Positions 24,857-33,893 of a stretch of 64,000 nucleotides of DNA are shown piece by piece. The notes beneath the pieces are model-generated. The model had not been told where the DNA came from. It saw nothing but the letters and a program-made list of their open reading frames with translations, and did no database searches. This DNA comes from Paenibacillus sp. PCH8 (lineage in GTDB: Bacteria; Bacillota; Bacilli; Paenibacillales; Paenibacillaceae): assembly GCF_002968835.1 (NCBI RefSeq), contig NZ_PKQK01000001.1:1550001-1614000 (forward strand), in the 5' to 3' direction. Made by a program: the position numbers and the translations under genes. Every line of letters starts with the position of its first letter. The stretch's first letter is position 1.

Positions 24857-24903
24857 AAAATAGGACTTCTACATTCCCGCAAGGAAAGAAGAAGTCCTAT
24901 TTG
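24857..24903. terminator. bidirectional terminator
   Basis: The arms AATAGGACTTCT (24859-24870) and AGAAGTCCTATT (24890-24901) perfectly complement each other between the convergent symporter and chemoreceptor genes. AAATAAAA precedes them. Confidence 0.8.
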
Positions 24904-24923
24904 CTACATCAGGTTATTCATTC

Positions 24924-25757
24924 TTAAATAGAATAGCTAATTAATTGTTCAGACAGAGTTTTCATCCGATTACCTGTTTCATTCAGCTTCTCAATGACTT
25001 CGGTAAAGGATTGCACCAGCGTGGCTTGTTCCTGGGAAGAGGCTGCAATCTGGGAAACTTCAACTTCCATCTGTTTGATCACTTGTTGTACATCTCTCAG
25101 ACTGACATCAATATCTGTGGTTGCTTGCTTCGCATCAACCGAAAGCTTGCGAACCTCCGAAGCTACGACGCCGAATCCAGCTCCTGCCTCACCTACTCTT
25201 GCAGCTTCAATGGCAGCATTCAGTCCGAGCAGATTCGTTTGTTCAGAGATTTCCCGAATGAATCCGGCCACTTTGTTGATCTGGGAGGAGTTCTGAACGG
25301 CAAGGCGTGCGTTTTCGAGGATCTGTTCACTTGTCGCTTGCAATTCTTCAGCATGAGCAGCAACGTGTTGTACCATATCAACCAGGTTGGCGTTAATGTT
25401 ATGATTTTCTTCAATAATCTCTTCGAGTTGGTTCTGGTTAGACTGGTCGTACGATATACAAAAAACAGCAATGACTTTTTGATGATCATCAAAGATCGGA
25501 ATGTTCAGGGTATCCAGTTCAATACCAAATACCTCCTTGGGGATCGTAGAAAGACTGGCATCTTTTCCGTTTTTCAAGACGGAAAAGTTTTGAAACGAAT
25601 CTAAGAGCGGCATCCCTTTTTCAAAGCCAAGGTCAAATTTATCTGTGGTAATGACATCCAATACCTTCTCGTGATCGTATACCGTTAAACTGGCTGGTTC
25701 CCTGAGAATTTGACTAATATAAGGCAAAGCTTTCAAAATGGCATCTACATTGTTCAT
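24924..25757 (-). CDS. soluble methyl-accepting chemotaxis-type transducer (YfmS-like)
   Basis: This 277-residue protein has no membrane segment. The N-terminal about 110 residues form a small ligand- or redox-sensing domain ([24 protein letters not shown]). The C-terminal signalling helices carry the conserved hairpin tip ([36 protein letters not shown]), which contacts CheA/CheW. The length and cytoplasmic layout match B. subtilis YfmS. A GGAAGG site lies 9 bases before ATG 25757. It is a single gene, convergent with the symporter. Confidence 0.9.
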   Translation of the reverse strand: MNNVDAILKALPYISQILREPASLTVYDHEKVLDVITTDKFDLGFEKGMPLLDSFQNFSVLKNGKDASLSTIPKEVFGIELDTLNIPIFDDHQKVIAVFCISYDQSNQNQLEEIIEENHNINANLVDMVQHVAAHAEELQATSEQILENARLAVQNSSQINKVAGFIREISEQTNLLGLNAAIEAARVGEAGAGFGVVASEVRKLSVDAKQATTDIDVSLRDVQQVIKQMEVEVSQIAASSQEQATLVQSFTEVIEKLNETGNRMKTLSEQLISYSI

Positions 25758-26042
25758 GGGAGCAAGCCTTCCTTTCCATATTTTAAATTGTTATATTTTA
25801 AATCGTGTGCAAGCATACTCTCTCTTTCATCGGATAAAAAGGGGTGATCCTGAACGCCTAGTGGAATAAAGTTATGACGGTTTGAGGTCGATAGGGTTGC
25901 ATCTTTCCCATTAAAAACGATTAACTGGATATAAGTTCAAGTTGTAACTGTTTTTAGTTCGAGATAATGATATAGGCACATAACAAATTCGGGACCTATG
26001 TCCGTTTTTATACAATCAATAGGTGAAGGAGGATGGGCTGAA

Positions 26043-26735
26043 ATGAAGGAAATTATGGATTTTGAGCGAATGCGGCAGATTGCCCGTAACAACGGTTTGG
26101 ATCAGGTTTTGGATGACTCTGCATTCGCTGAACTAAGACTACTTGAAGCGTCCAAGGGGGAAGTCATCTGTGCTAAAGGAGAGCGGCCTGAGCGATTGTA
26201 TTTTCTCGTACAGGGCAAGCTCAAGATCTATACAACGCTGCCTAATGGCAAGTCTCTGTTGCTTCGCTTCAGCACACCACTTGCGCTCGTGGGAGATCTG
26301 GAGCTGGTCAATGGCAAGGAGGCCAAGAATACGGTGGAGTCTGTGAACAAAAGCCTGTTGCTGGGTATCAGCTATCGCTGTCTCCAGAATACATATGCAG
26401 AGAACTCCAAATTTCTTCACTTCATGCTCAGCCAAGTCACACACAAGTTGTACACCTTCTCGAATCTGTCGAGTCTGAATATGCTCTATCCAGTAGAGAG
26501 CAGACTCGCCAGTTACCTGTTGTCCACGATGGAACAGGACGAGTTCTCCTCTGAAGAGATACAGACATCCAAACTGACCGAGCTGGCGGATATGCTGGGT
26601 ACTAGCTATAGACATCTTAACCGAGTAATTCAAGAATTGAGTAACCGGAATATCATTCGTAAAGTGCAGCGAAAGGTCGAGATCTGTGATCTGGAACAGC
26701 TCCGCACCATCGCGGGAGGCAATATATATGAATGA
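26043..26735 (+). CDS. Crp/Fnr-family regulator (YeiL-like)
   Basis: This 230-residue regulator has an N-terminal cyclic-nucleotide-binding-like jelly roll (about residues 20-130, GEVICAKGERPERLYFLVQG, LALVGDLELV). A dimer helix and a C-terminal HTH follow (TSKLTELADMLGTSYRHLNRVIQEL). There is no Cys cluster of the Fnr type. It resembles YeiL-type Crp relatives. The start is taken as ATG 26043, because GAAGGAGG lies 9 bases upstream. An in-frame upstream ATG at 25998 has no ribosome site. The ligand is unknown. The 240 bp upstream hold nothing clear. Confidence 0.88.
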   Translation: MKEIMDFERMRQIARNNGLDQVLDDSAFAELRLLEASKGEVICAKGERPERLYFLVQGKLKIYTTLPNGKSLLLRFSTPLALVGDLELVNGKEAKNTVESVNKSLLLGISYRCLQNTYAENSKFLHFMLSQVTHKLYTFSNLSSLNMLYPVESRLASYLLSTMEQDEFSSEEIQTSKLTELADMLGTSYRHLNRVIQELSNRNIIRKVQRKVEICDLEQLRTIAGGNIYE

Positions 26736-26747
26736 TCGCAACTAATA

Positions 26748-26775
26748 GCACCCTCCGAGATCGTTCAGAGGGTGC
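26748..26775. terminator. hairpin between convergent genes
   Basis: GCACCCTC (26748-26755) and GAGGGTGC (26768-26775) form the stem. It lies between the convergent Crp-family and pepT genes. The T-tracts are weak on both sides. Confidence 0.55.
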
Positions 26776-26801
26776 ATGTTTGCGTCGCGCGTATCGGCAG
26801 T

Positions 26802-28040
26802 TTAGATATCTCCACGCTGCTCGAACAACTGGACAATTTCAACAATGACACGGGTTGCCTTGACCATATTGTCTACCGATACATACTCGAATTTGCCGTG
26901 GTAGTTCTCACCGCCAGTGAAGATATTCGGTGTTGGCAAGCCCATGTAAGACAGTTGGGAACCATCTGTTCCTCCCCGAATGGGGCGAATAATAGGTTCG
27001 ATGTTCAGCCGAGTCATAGCTTCATGGGCAATGTCGACGATCTGGCGCACCGGTTCGATTTTCTCACGCATGTTATAGTACTGATCATTCAGTTCCACCG
27101 TGATACTTTTCTCTCCGTACGTGGTCTTCATTTCGTTTGCGATATTGAGCAGGTTGGTTTTGCGTTCTTCAAACTTCTCCCGATCGAAATCACGAATGAT
27201 ATAGCTCATCTTCGTCAGCTCGACGTCACCCTCCAGAGACAACAGATGGTAGAAACCATCATAACCATCCGTGAATTCAGGCGCTTCCTCCGCAGGCAGA
27301 CGTCTATTTAATTCCATCGCAATTTTCAGGGAGTTCACCATTTTATCCTTCGCTGTACCGGGATGTACATTGGTACCTCGTACGGTAATTTTGGCAGCAG
27401 CCGCGTTGAAGCTCTCGTATTCCAATTCGCCAAGGGGTCCGCCGTCTACTGTATAGGCATATTTGGCGCCAAAAGCTTTCACGTCAAACTTGTGCGGTCC
27501 ACGGCCAATCTCTTCATCCGGGGTAAAAGCAACCCGAATCTTACCGTGTTTCACTTCCGGGTGTTCAATCAGATAGGCCATCGCCGTCATAATTTCGGCA
27601 ATGCCTGCCTTATTGTCAGCCCCAAGCAATGATGTGCCATCGGTTGTGATCAGGGTGTGGCCCTTATATTCGTGAAGTTCCGGGAAATCCTTGTTGGACA
27701 GTACTACATCCAGTTCCGAGTTCAGCACAATGTCAGCACCGTCATAGTTATCGATAACCTGTGGTTTGACATTTTTGCCAGTAAAGTCGGTTGCTGTATC
27801 GAGGTGGGCCAGGAAACCAATTACGGGAACATCCTTGTCGGTATTGGATGGCAGTGTAGCCATCACATAACCATTCTCATCCATCGTCACATCTTGCAGA
27901 CCAATGGAGTTACATTCTTCAACGAGCAGTTTGCCCAAGGCCAGTTGGCCGGGTGTGGAAGGGCATGTCTCGCTATTTTCATCGGATTGGGTATCCATCT
28001 GAACATAAGTACTCAGTCTTTGAATTAATATATCTTTCAT
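26802..28040 (-). CDS. pepT: peptidase T (tripeptide aminopeptidase)
   Basis: This 412-residue M20B zinc peptidase removes N-terminal residues from tripeptides. Metal-site motifs are present: GFLAHLDTA (His and Asp), [16 protein letters not shown] (catalytic/metal Glu), VDGGPLGE, and a C-terminal [12 protein letters not shown] with [10 protein letters not shown]. The length is normal. AGGGAGAG lies 8 bases before ATG 28040. Copy B of the dispersed repeat ends about 68 bp upstream. Confidence 0.96.
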   Translation of the reverse strand: MKDILIQRLSTYVQMDTQSDENSETCPSTPGQLALGKLLVEECNSIGLQDVTMDENGYVMATLPSNTDKDVPVIGFLAHLDTATDFTGKNVKPQVIDNYDGADIVLNSELDVVLSNKDFPELHEYKGHTLITTDGTSLLGADNKAGIAEIMTAMAYLIEHPEVKHGKIRVAFTPDEEIGRGPHKFDVKAFGAKYAYTVDGGPLGELEYESFNAAAAKITVRGTNVHPGTAKDKMVNSLKIAMELNRRLPAEEAPEFTDGYDGFYHLLSLEGDVELTKMSYIIRDFDREKFEERKTNLLNIANEMKTTYGEKSITVELNDQYYNMREKIEPVRQIVDIAHEAMTRLNIEPIIRPIRGGTDGSQLSYMGLPTPNIFTGGENYHGKFEYVSVDNMVKATRVIVEIVQLFEQRGDI

Positions 28041-28107
28041 CTATAATCTCTCCCTGGCTTGAGTAGTATATAAGTTGAACTACTTGTTTTACACTGATTC
28101 ACTACGA

Positions 28108-28332
28108 GGTCAGAATAACTTTCTGATCGCTGTTATCCCCAGATTTTTTGATCCACTTTTAACAAATGTGAAAATCTGAGGATAGCGTATGCTTCCGATG
28201 CAGCTTTCTTTCAGAAAGCTTTTAGGCAAAGTGTATGCTTTCGAAGTAGCTTTCTTGTAGAAAGCTTTTAGCTATGCTTCTACAGGTTATTTCTGCCCTC
28301 TCCGTTCTCGTGTAACCGTTAGTCACAACTTA
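28108..28332 (-). repeat. dispersed structured repeat, copy B (with internal duplication)
   Basis: It is homologous to 19149-19320. It contains CGCTGTTATCCCCAGATTTT facing AAAATCTGAGGATAGCG, AGCTTTCTTTCAGAAAGCT, and near-complementary ends CAGAATAAC / GTTATTTCTG. A unit of about 45 bp (GTATGCTT..GA.G.AGCTTTCTT..AGAAAGCTTTTAG) occurs twice here and once in copy A. Like copy A it ends about 65 bp before the start of a minus-strand gene (pepT). It has no coding capacity. Confidence 0.75.
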
Positions 28333-28474
28333 TGTAAATTGGGTATAGTAATTATTGTAGTTCTCTATGGTTATCATATCATGTTTTGCAGTCATTTCCA
28401 GAATGGGGCAGAACCGAAATAGGAAGACGACCAGGTATCAAAAAGGGTACCAGGGCACAAAAATGTACGTACTT

Positions 28475-28592
28475 GAATCAATTTCATAATACCTTTAGCT
28501 GCTTCAATCAAGGCTAGATATAGATCAAAACGGTTCATTTTGTCTATATCTAGTTACAAAAAATCCATTTTAGTGAGTTCTGAAATTGATTC
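28475..28592. mobile_element. MITE-like nested inverted repeat
   Basis: The 12-bp perfect terminal repeats GAATCAATTTCA / TGAAATTGATTC are flanked on both sides by ACTT (28471-28474 and 28593-28596), a possible 4-bp target duplication. Inside, 28514-28553 is a second hairpin with an 11-bp perfect stem (CTAGATATAGA / TCTATATCTAG) extended by CAAAA/TTTTG. There is no reading frame inside. It occupies most of the gap between copy B of the repeat and the tautomerase gene. Confidence 0.5.
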
Positions 28593-28651
28593 ACTTGTAT
28601 TTCTATACGTCAGGTTCATAATAATCCATGAAGAAAGGATGTGTTCGAGAC

Positions 28652-28846
28652 ATGCCATTTATCACCGTGAAGGTACTGGAAGGCAAGACGAAGGAGCAGA
28701 AACGCCAGTTAATTGAACGAATGACCGAGGTGGCTTGTGAGACACTGGATGTTGATCCGAGCAAGGTCTTTATTTTCATTGAGGATCTGGAGAAGGACAA
28801 CTACGGCAAGAATGGGAAACAGTTTTCGGATCTGGAAAATAAGTAA
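28652..28846 (+). CDS. 4-oxalocrotonate tautomerase-family enzyme
   Basis: This is a 64-residue tautomerase. The start must be ATG 28652, because the family uses the N-terminal Pro exposed after Met removal as catalytic base, and the sequence there is M-PFITVKVLEGKT. An upstream in-frame ATG at 28628 would bury it. It has the usual EQKRQLIERMTEV helix and a VDPSKVFIFIEDLEKDNYGKNG segment. The family acts on enol/keto acids; the substrate is unknown. It lies 76 bp upstream of the old-yellow-enzyme gene and may share its transcript. Confidence 0.9.
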   Translation: MPFITVKVLEGKTKEQKRQLIERMTEVACETLDVDPSKVFIFIEDLEKDNYGKNGKQFSDLENK

Positions 28847-28922
28847 GGCTTCATATATATCAAGATAGATAAGAGAATGAGTTCACCACAAAGCAAGACA
28901 ATGAATAGGAGATGCAGCAACA

Positions 28923-29957
28923 ATGACAGAGCAATTATTTTCCCCCTATCAATTCAAGAGTCTGCAATTAAATAACCGGGTAGTCATGGCACCGATGTGC
29001 CAATATTCCGTTACAGCGAAGGACGGCATTCCGAACGATTGGCATCAGGTTCACTATGTGAGCCGTGCAGTTGGGGGTACAGGACTGATTGTAATTTAGA
29101 TGACGGATGTGCATCCGGATGGACGCATTACCGACAATGACTTGGGGATATGGTCCGATGAGCATGTGCCTGCCTTCACCAAACTTGTCGATGGAATCCA
29201 TGCTTACGGCTCCAAAGTAGCTATTCAGATCGCACATGCGGGACGAAAAGCAGAGGATGCAGAGCAACCTGTTGCCCCGTCAGTGGTCACATTCCCGGGA
29301 GAAAAGTACAAGGAGCCTCGTGCGTTAAGTACGGAAGAGGTACGAGCTATGGTGCAGAAGTTCGCAGACGGTGTTCGCCGCGCAGTCCAGGCTGGAGTGG
29401 ATACCATTGAGCTGCACGGTGCACATGGATACCTGATCCACCAGTTCCATTCCCCGCTAATGAACCATCGTGAGGATGTATATGGGCAGGATCTGTCCCG
29501 TTTCGGCGTTGAAGTCATTCGTGCGGCGAAAAAGGAAATGCCAGCAGATATGCCGCTGATTATGCGCGTTTCGGCTGTAGAATATGCCGATGGTGGATAC
29601 GACATCGATCATACCCTTGATATTTCTCGTGCTTATCAAGAGGCGGGCGTGGATATGTTCCACATCAGTTCCGGCGGCGAGGGACCTTCGGGACAACGGA
29701 AACCGGGTAACTACCCAGGGTACCAGCTGCCATTTGCCCGTCGGTTCCGTGAAGAACTGAACGTTCCTGTCATTGCTGTGGGTATGCTGGAGGATGCAGC
29801 GCTGGCTCAGGCGGTTATTGGCAATGGGGATGCGGATCTGGTTGCGATTGGCAGAGGTATGTTACGTGATCCGTACTGGGCGAACCATGCGGATCTGGAG
29901 CTGGGTGTCAGCAAGGATCAAGCGGCGATTGCCGAGCAGTATTCCCGCGGATATTAA
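28923..29957 (+). pseudogene. namA: old yellow enzyme (YqjM/NamA-like NADPH dehydrogenase) with internal TAG stop
   Basis: The frame from ATG 28923 reads MTEQLFSPYQFKSLQLNNRV through GTGLIVI. It then hits TAG at 29097-29099 and continues in the same frame as MTDVHPDGRITDNDLGIWS to 29957. Family members have Glu at this position, so a single GAG-to-TAG change explains it. The rest is intact and includes the active-site IELHGAHGYLIHQFHSP and the flavin-binding C-terminus (VGMLEDAALAQAVIGNGDADLVAIGRGML). Translation could restart at ATG 29100 but would miss the first barrel strands. The intact enzyme (344 aa) would reduce enones and nitro compounds with FMN. Confidence 0.85.
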
Positions 29958-30021
29958 TCCTTCGGGGGAACGAATGTTGAGCTTGTGTCCGGTCAGGATG
30001 ATACTCAAGGAGGCGATCGCA

Positions 30022-30441
30022 ATGGAATCATCATCAAGCGCATTACCGGATATCCGGCAGGAGCTTTTGCTCGGTGCACCTATAGAGAACGTGTGGGAGA
30101 TGGTCTCTACGGCGCAAGGACTGGGAACCTGGTTCATGCCCGGCAATCTGGAGCCCATGGAAGGTCATGAATTTATATTGGAAGCGGGTCCCTTCGGACA
30201 ATCGCCTTGTCAGGTGACGGAAGTTCATCCGCCGCACAAGCTGTCATTTCGATGGGGAAAAGACTGGATATTGACGTTCCAGCTGCATGAACAGCCTGAA
30301 GGTACAGAGTTCACTCTGATTCATAGCGGTTGGGATGCGGATAAACGGACTGAGTTTGGACAGGCTCACGCCATGGTGCGTGAGCGTATGGAACAGGGCT
30401 GGGTCGGGATTGTCCAGAAGCTTGCCCAAGTTGTTAAATAA
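30022..30441 (+). CDS. SRPBCC/AHSA1-family protein
   Basis: This 139-residue protein has the START-like helix-grip fold of the AHSA1 group: an initial strand (IRQELLLGAPIENVWEMVST), helix, WFMPGNLEPMEGHEFILEAG, and a long C-terminal helix (QAHAMVRERMEQGWVGIVQKL). The start is ATG 30022, with AAGGAGG 8 bases upstream. Longer in-frame extensions run back into the preceding gene and are unlikely. It lies 64 bp after the old-yellow-enzyme gene. Members bind small hydrophobic ligands; the ligand is unknown. Confidence 0.88.
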   Translation: MESSSSALPDIRQELLLGAPIENVWEMVSTAQGLGTWFMPGNLEPMEGHEFILEAGPFGQSPCQVTEVHPPHKLSFRWGKDWILTFQLHEQPEGTEFTLIHSGWDADKRTEFGQAHAMVRERMEQGWVGIVQKLAQVVK

Positions 30442-30472
30442 AAGATCATTATATTAGCTTACTCAATCAATC

Positions 30473-30521
30473 AACCTCAGGCCATCTTGCCCGTTCATTC
30501 GGCGAACATCGGTCTGAGGTT
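30473..30521 (+). terminator. terminator-like hairpin
   Basis: AACCTCAG (30473-30480) and CTGAGGTT (30514-30521) flank a 33-base interior that can itself pair. It lies 32 bases after the SRPBCC stop. The following CCTTGG is a poor U-tract. Confidence 0.5.
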
Positions 30522-30697
30522 CCTTGGTGTACCACGATCTGGCGGAAACCGACAGAAATTCTTCAAATTATAATGAAGTTGACCGATTATGAACGGAAAC
30601 TATTTCCGTGAGCATCAGAAACGTGTAACATGAATTATAGGGATAAATCGACAAAATTAGACGTCTCTCGCCATGCGGGGATGGAAGGAATACATAG

Positions 30698-33600
30698 ATG
30701 AGAAAACACTGGATTATGCTGACCATCAGCTTCATATGCATTGTCATTTTTCCGCTCGGCTGGATCGCCCAGATGTTAATCAGGGAGCAGAATAACCCTC
30801 AAGCCAAGGATGGAAACATCGACCTGACCCAGTGGGATTATAATCGCATGGGTGCAGCATCTCTAAACGGTGTCTGGGATTTCTATCCCGGCCAATTGCT
30901 GAGTCCGGCAGATATTGAAGCGGGAACATCTGGCCGCAAGCCACTACCTGCTTCATCTGCGATCCATGTTCCCTCCAGGTGGAATACATCGCTGGGACAA
31001 GCACATGGGTATGGAACCTATCACCTGCGGGTACGGATTACACCTCGGACCTTGAAGAACGACTATGGTATCCGCACACAGAATATACGCATGTCTCACC
31101 GGGTATTTATTGATGGTAAAGAGATTGGTGGCAAGGGTCTGCCAGGAAAGACAACGGATACAGATATTCAATTGAATCTGCCTTTCACAGGCTTCACGTC
31201 CATTGAGGGTGAAACGGCTGATATTATCATTCAGGTATCCAATTATAGCTATGCTTCAGGTGGCATTGTAGCGCCAGTTCTGTTTGGAGATGAGCATAGC
31301 ATTCTCAAAGGCCAGCAACAGGACTGGCTCAAGGATCTGATGACCTTGTTCGGGTTTATCCTGCCAGCGGCCTTCTTCCTGCTGCTGTTCCGGTTACGGC
31401 GCAGTGAGAAGGAATTGCACTATCTCGGCCTATTCAGCCTTTCCGGTGCGTTGTACGCTCTGACACATGGAGAGAAGCTGCTGGGAACGCTGGTACCGTT
31501 CCTGACCAATAATGAGATGCTCCGGGTGCAGCTCCTTAGTGCTGCTTTTGCCTATTACTTCTTGCTTCGATATATAGATGCCCTTGTACCTGGAGCAGTC
31601 CATCAGTGGTTCGTACGTCTGGCTGTGGTTTTGCTCGTTGCACAGACTACGGTAGGTCTGACGCTTCCTCCGGCCCTGTTCTCGTTATTTGAGCTTCCCA
31701 TGTTGCTCATTTCGCTCGTAGTCATTGTCTACATGTTGCGAGCTATGCTCTATTGGCTCAAGAGACGTCCGAAGGATAGCCACTTTGTACTGGTGAGCAT
31801 GCTGAGCATACTCATGGTAGTTGTGTTGCATACGATTGGTGCATTCACTGCCGTAGATACAGCGTTCCTCGCATTGATTGAACTATTACTATTTGTATTC
31901 GTCCAGATGATTGTTACCGCAATCCGCTTCGCACAATCATTCCGTGACGTGGAGGCGCTGTCAGAGCGTCTGCTCGCGATTGACAGTCTCAAGGACGAGT
32001 TCATGGCGAATACGTCTCATGAGTTAAGGACGCCCCTGCACGGCATCATTAATATTGCCCAATCCATGCTGGAAGGCGCTGCTGGAGCAGTTACCCCCAA
32101 GCAAGCCAAGAACCTGTCCATGATTACGGCAACCGGGAAGCGGCTTTCACTGCTGGTTAACGACATTTTGGATTTTTCCAAGCTGAAAAATAGTGAGATC
32201 GAGTTGAAGCGAGTAGCCGTCGATCTGGAGTCAGTTGCCCGCACCGTGGTCGAAGTCTCGGGTTTCACGTTTGAGGACAAACCCATTCATCTGATTCAGC
32301 AATGGCCGCAGTCGCTGCCACTCGTTGAAGCAGATGAAGATCGCCTCCGGCAGATTCTATATAACCTGCTGGGTAACGCCTATAAATACACCGAACAGGG
32401 TGAGATTCGGTTGTATGCCAGTGTCGATGGGGATTGGGTCAAGGTATCTGTCGCAGATACGGGAGTAGGCATCGCTTTGGACAAACAAGAGGATATCTTC
32501 CAGGCATATGAGCAGGGAAATGGGACGATAGAGCGAGTGTTTGATGGAACTGGACTGGGTCTGAGTATTACACGAAAACTCGTGGAGCTTGGCGGAGGTG
32601 AAATCTGGGTCGAATCGGAACCGGGGCAAGGGTCGATCTTTCATTTTACCCTACCCATGATGAAGTTGCCGCTGCTGAAAACCCCCTCGAAACCAGCTGC
32701 TGCCCGTTATATAGCAGCCCAAGGGACGGGGAAAAAAGAGCTGGTCACCAGAGAATCGGATGAACCGGATGATCTTCCGGAAGCAGAGCACACGATTCTA
32801 ATCGTAGACGATGACCCTGTGAATCGCCATGTGCTGCTTAACCTGTTATCCACGGAGCGATATCGTGTAATTGCGGCCGATAGTGGACACGCTGCCTTAA
32901 AGCTCCGTGAAGAATTCCCGTCCATTGATCTAGTCATTACAGATTGGATGATGCCCAAAATGTCGGGGCTTGAACTATGTCGCAAGCTGCGCGAGCACAG
33001 TTCCCTGTCAGAGCTGCCCATACTGATGCTGACCGCACGTGGGTTGCCTGAGGACATTAAGCATGGATTCCAGGCGGGAGCCAATGACTTTCTGAGCAAA
33101 CCGGTAGATGCCGGTGAATTGCGTGCCCGGGTTCGGACATTAATTGCGATGCGAAGTTCTGTACAGGAAGCGATTCGGACCGAGATGGCCTTTTTGCAGG
33201 CCCAGATCAAGCCACACTTTCTATATAATGCGCTCAATGTCATTATCGCGACATGTGCAGTGAACCCGGACAAAGCAACCGATCTGCTGATTGAATTGAG
33301 TCATTACCTGCGGGGAAGCTTTGACTTCCAGAACCGGGAGCAACTTGTTCCACTGACCAAAGAGCTGGAACTGGTGGAGTCTTATGTACATCTGGAACAG
33401 GCCAGATTTGAAGAAAGACTGGTCGTCGAGTACGAGGTGGAACCAGAAGTGCGCCTCTATCTGCCTCCTCTCAGTATCCAGCCGCTTGTAGAGAATGCCA
33501 TTCGCCATGGCGTTATGGAGCGGGCAGCAGGCGGTACCGTTCATCTTAGGATTTTCAAAGAGGATGAGCATGTGGTCATTCAGGTACAAGATGATGGTGT

Positions 33601-33796
33601 GGGGATCCCTCCAGAACGAATGGCTCAGGTGAAATCCGGGCGAACGGAAGGTCCGGGAGGCGTGGGGCTGCAGAATATTAATCGCCGGCTCATGTCGATC
33701 TACGGTCAGGGACTGGAGATTCAGAGCCATGTGGGCAAAGGGACACAGATACGATTCCGTATCCCTGTACAACAGGTGAACTATTCCAGATCATGA
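30698..33796 (+). CDS. hybrid sensor kinase: 7TM sensor, HisKA-HATPase, receiver, and LytS-type second kinase module
   Basis: This is a 1032-residue membrane protein. The sequence starts with an anchor helix and an extracellular beta-sandwich sensor (about residues 40-210), then seven membrane helices (about 220-410; 7TMR-DISM layout). Next come HisKA with H441 (MANTSHELRTP) and HATPase (NLLGNAYKY, DTGVGI, GTGLGLSI). A receiver follows with phosphoacceptor D749 (VITDWMMPKMSG) and K in LSKPVD. Last is a second kinase of the His_kinase/LytS type with H840 (IKPHFLYNAL) and its own HATPase (QPLVENAIRHG). Two kinase modules in one chain form an internal phosphorelay candidate. The BTAD regulator gene follows. 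Confidence 0.93.
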   Translation: MRKHWIMLTISFICIVIFPLGWIAQMLIREQNNPQAKDGNIDLTQWDYNRMGAASLNGVWDFYPGQLLSPADIEAGTSGRKPLPASSAIHVPSRWNTSLGQAHGYGTYHLRVRITPRTLKNDYGIRTQNIRMSHRVFIDGKEIGGKGLPGKTTDTDIQLNLPFTGFTSIEGETADIIIQVSNYSYASGGIVAPVLFGDEHSILKGQQQDWLKDLMTLFGFILPAAFFLLLFRLRRSEKELHYLGLFSLSGALYALTHGEKLLGTLVPFLTNNEMLRVQLLSAAFAYYFLLRYIDALVPGAVHQWFVRLAVVLLVAQTTVGLTLPPALFSLFELPMLLISLVVIVYMLRAMLYWLKRRPKDSHFVLVSMLSILMVVVLHTIGAFTAVDTAFLALIELLLFVFVQMIVTAIRFAQSFRDVEALSERLLAIDSLKDEFMANTSHELRTPLHGIINIAQSMLEGAAGAVTPKQAKNLSMITATGKRLSLLVNDILDFSKLKNSEIELKRVAVDLESVARTVVEVSGFTFEDKPIHLIQQWPQSLPLVEADEDRLRQILYNLLGNAYKYTEQGEIRLYASVDGDWVKVSVADTGVGIALDKQEDIFQAYEQGNGTIERVFDGTGLGLSITRKLVELGGGEIWVESEPGQGSIFHFTLPMMKLPLLKTPSKPAAARYIAAQGTGKKELVTRESDEPDDLPEAEHTILIVDDDPVNRHVLLNLLSTERYRVIAADSGHAALKLREEFPSIDLVITDWMMPKMSGLELCRKLREHSSLSELPILMLTARGLPEDIKHGFQAGANDFLSKPVDAGELRARVRTLIAMRSSVQEAIRTEMAFLQAQIKPHFLYNALNVIIATCAVNPDKATDLLIELSHYLRGSFDFQNREQLVPLTKELELVESYVHLEQARFEERLVVEYEVEPEVRLYLPPLSIQPLVENAIRHGVMERAAGGTVHLRIFKEDEHVVIQVQDDGVGIPPERMAQVKSGRTEGPGGVGLQNINRRLMSIYGQGLEIQSHVGKGTQIRFRIPVQQVNYSRS

Positions 33797-33893
33797 GCCG
33801 AATTGTCCTTTTTATGGTTAACAGACTACTAAGCGGATGCCGATAAAAACGGTATTCCTATTGAATCTTTCATGGCAGGAGGCTGAAAGAACG

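Noticed and set aside
29097..29099. Recoding of TAG (for example pyrrolysine) in the old yellow enzyme
   Set aside because: There is no sign of a pyl system in the window, and Glu (GAG) is one base away. A mutation or base-call error is simpler.
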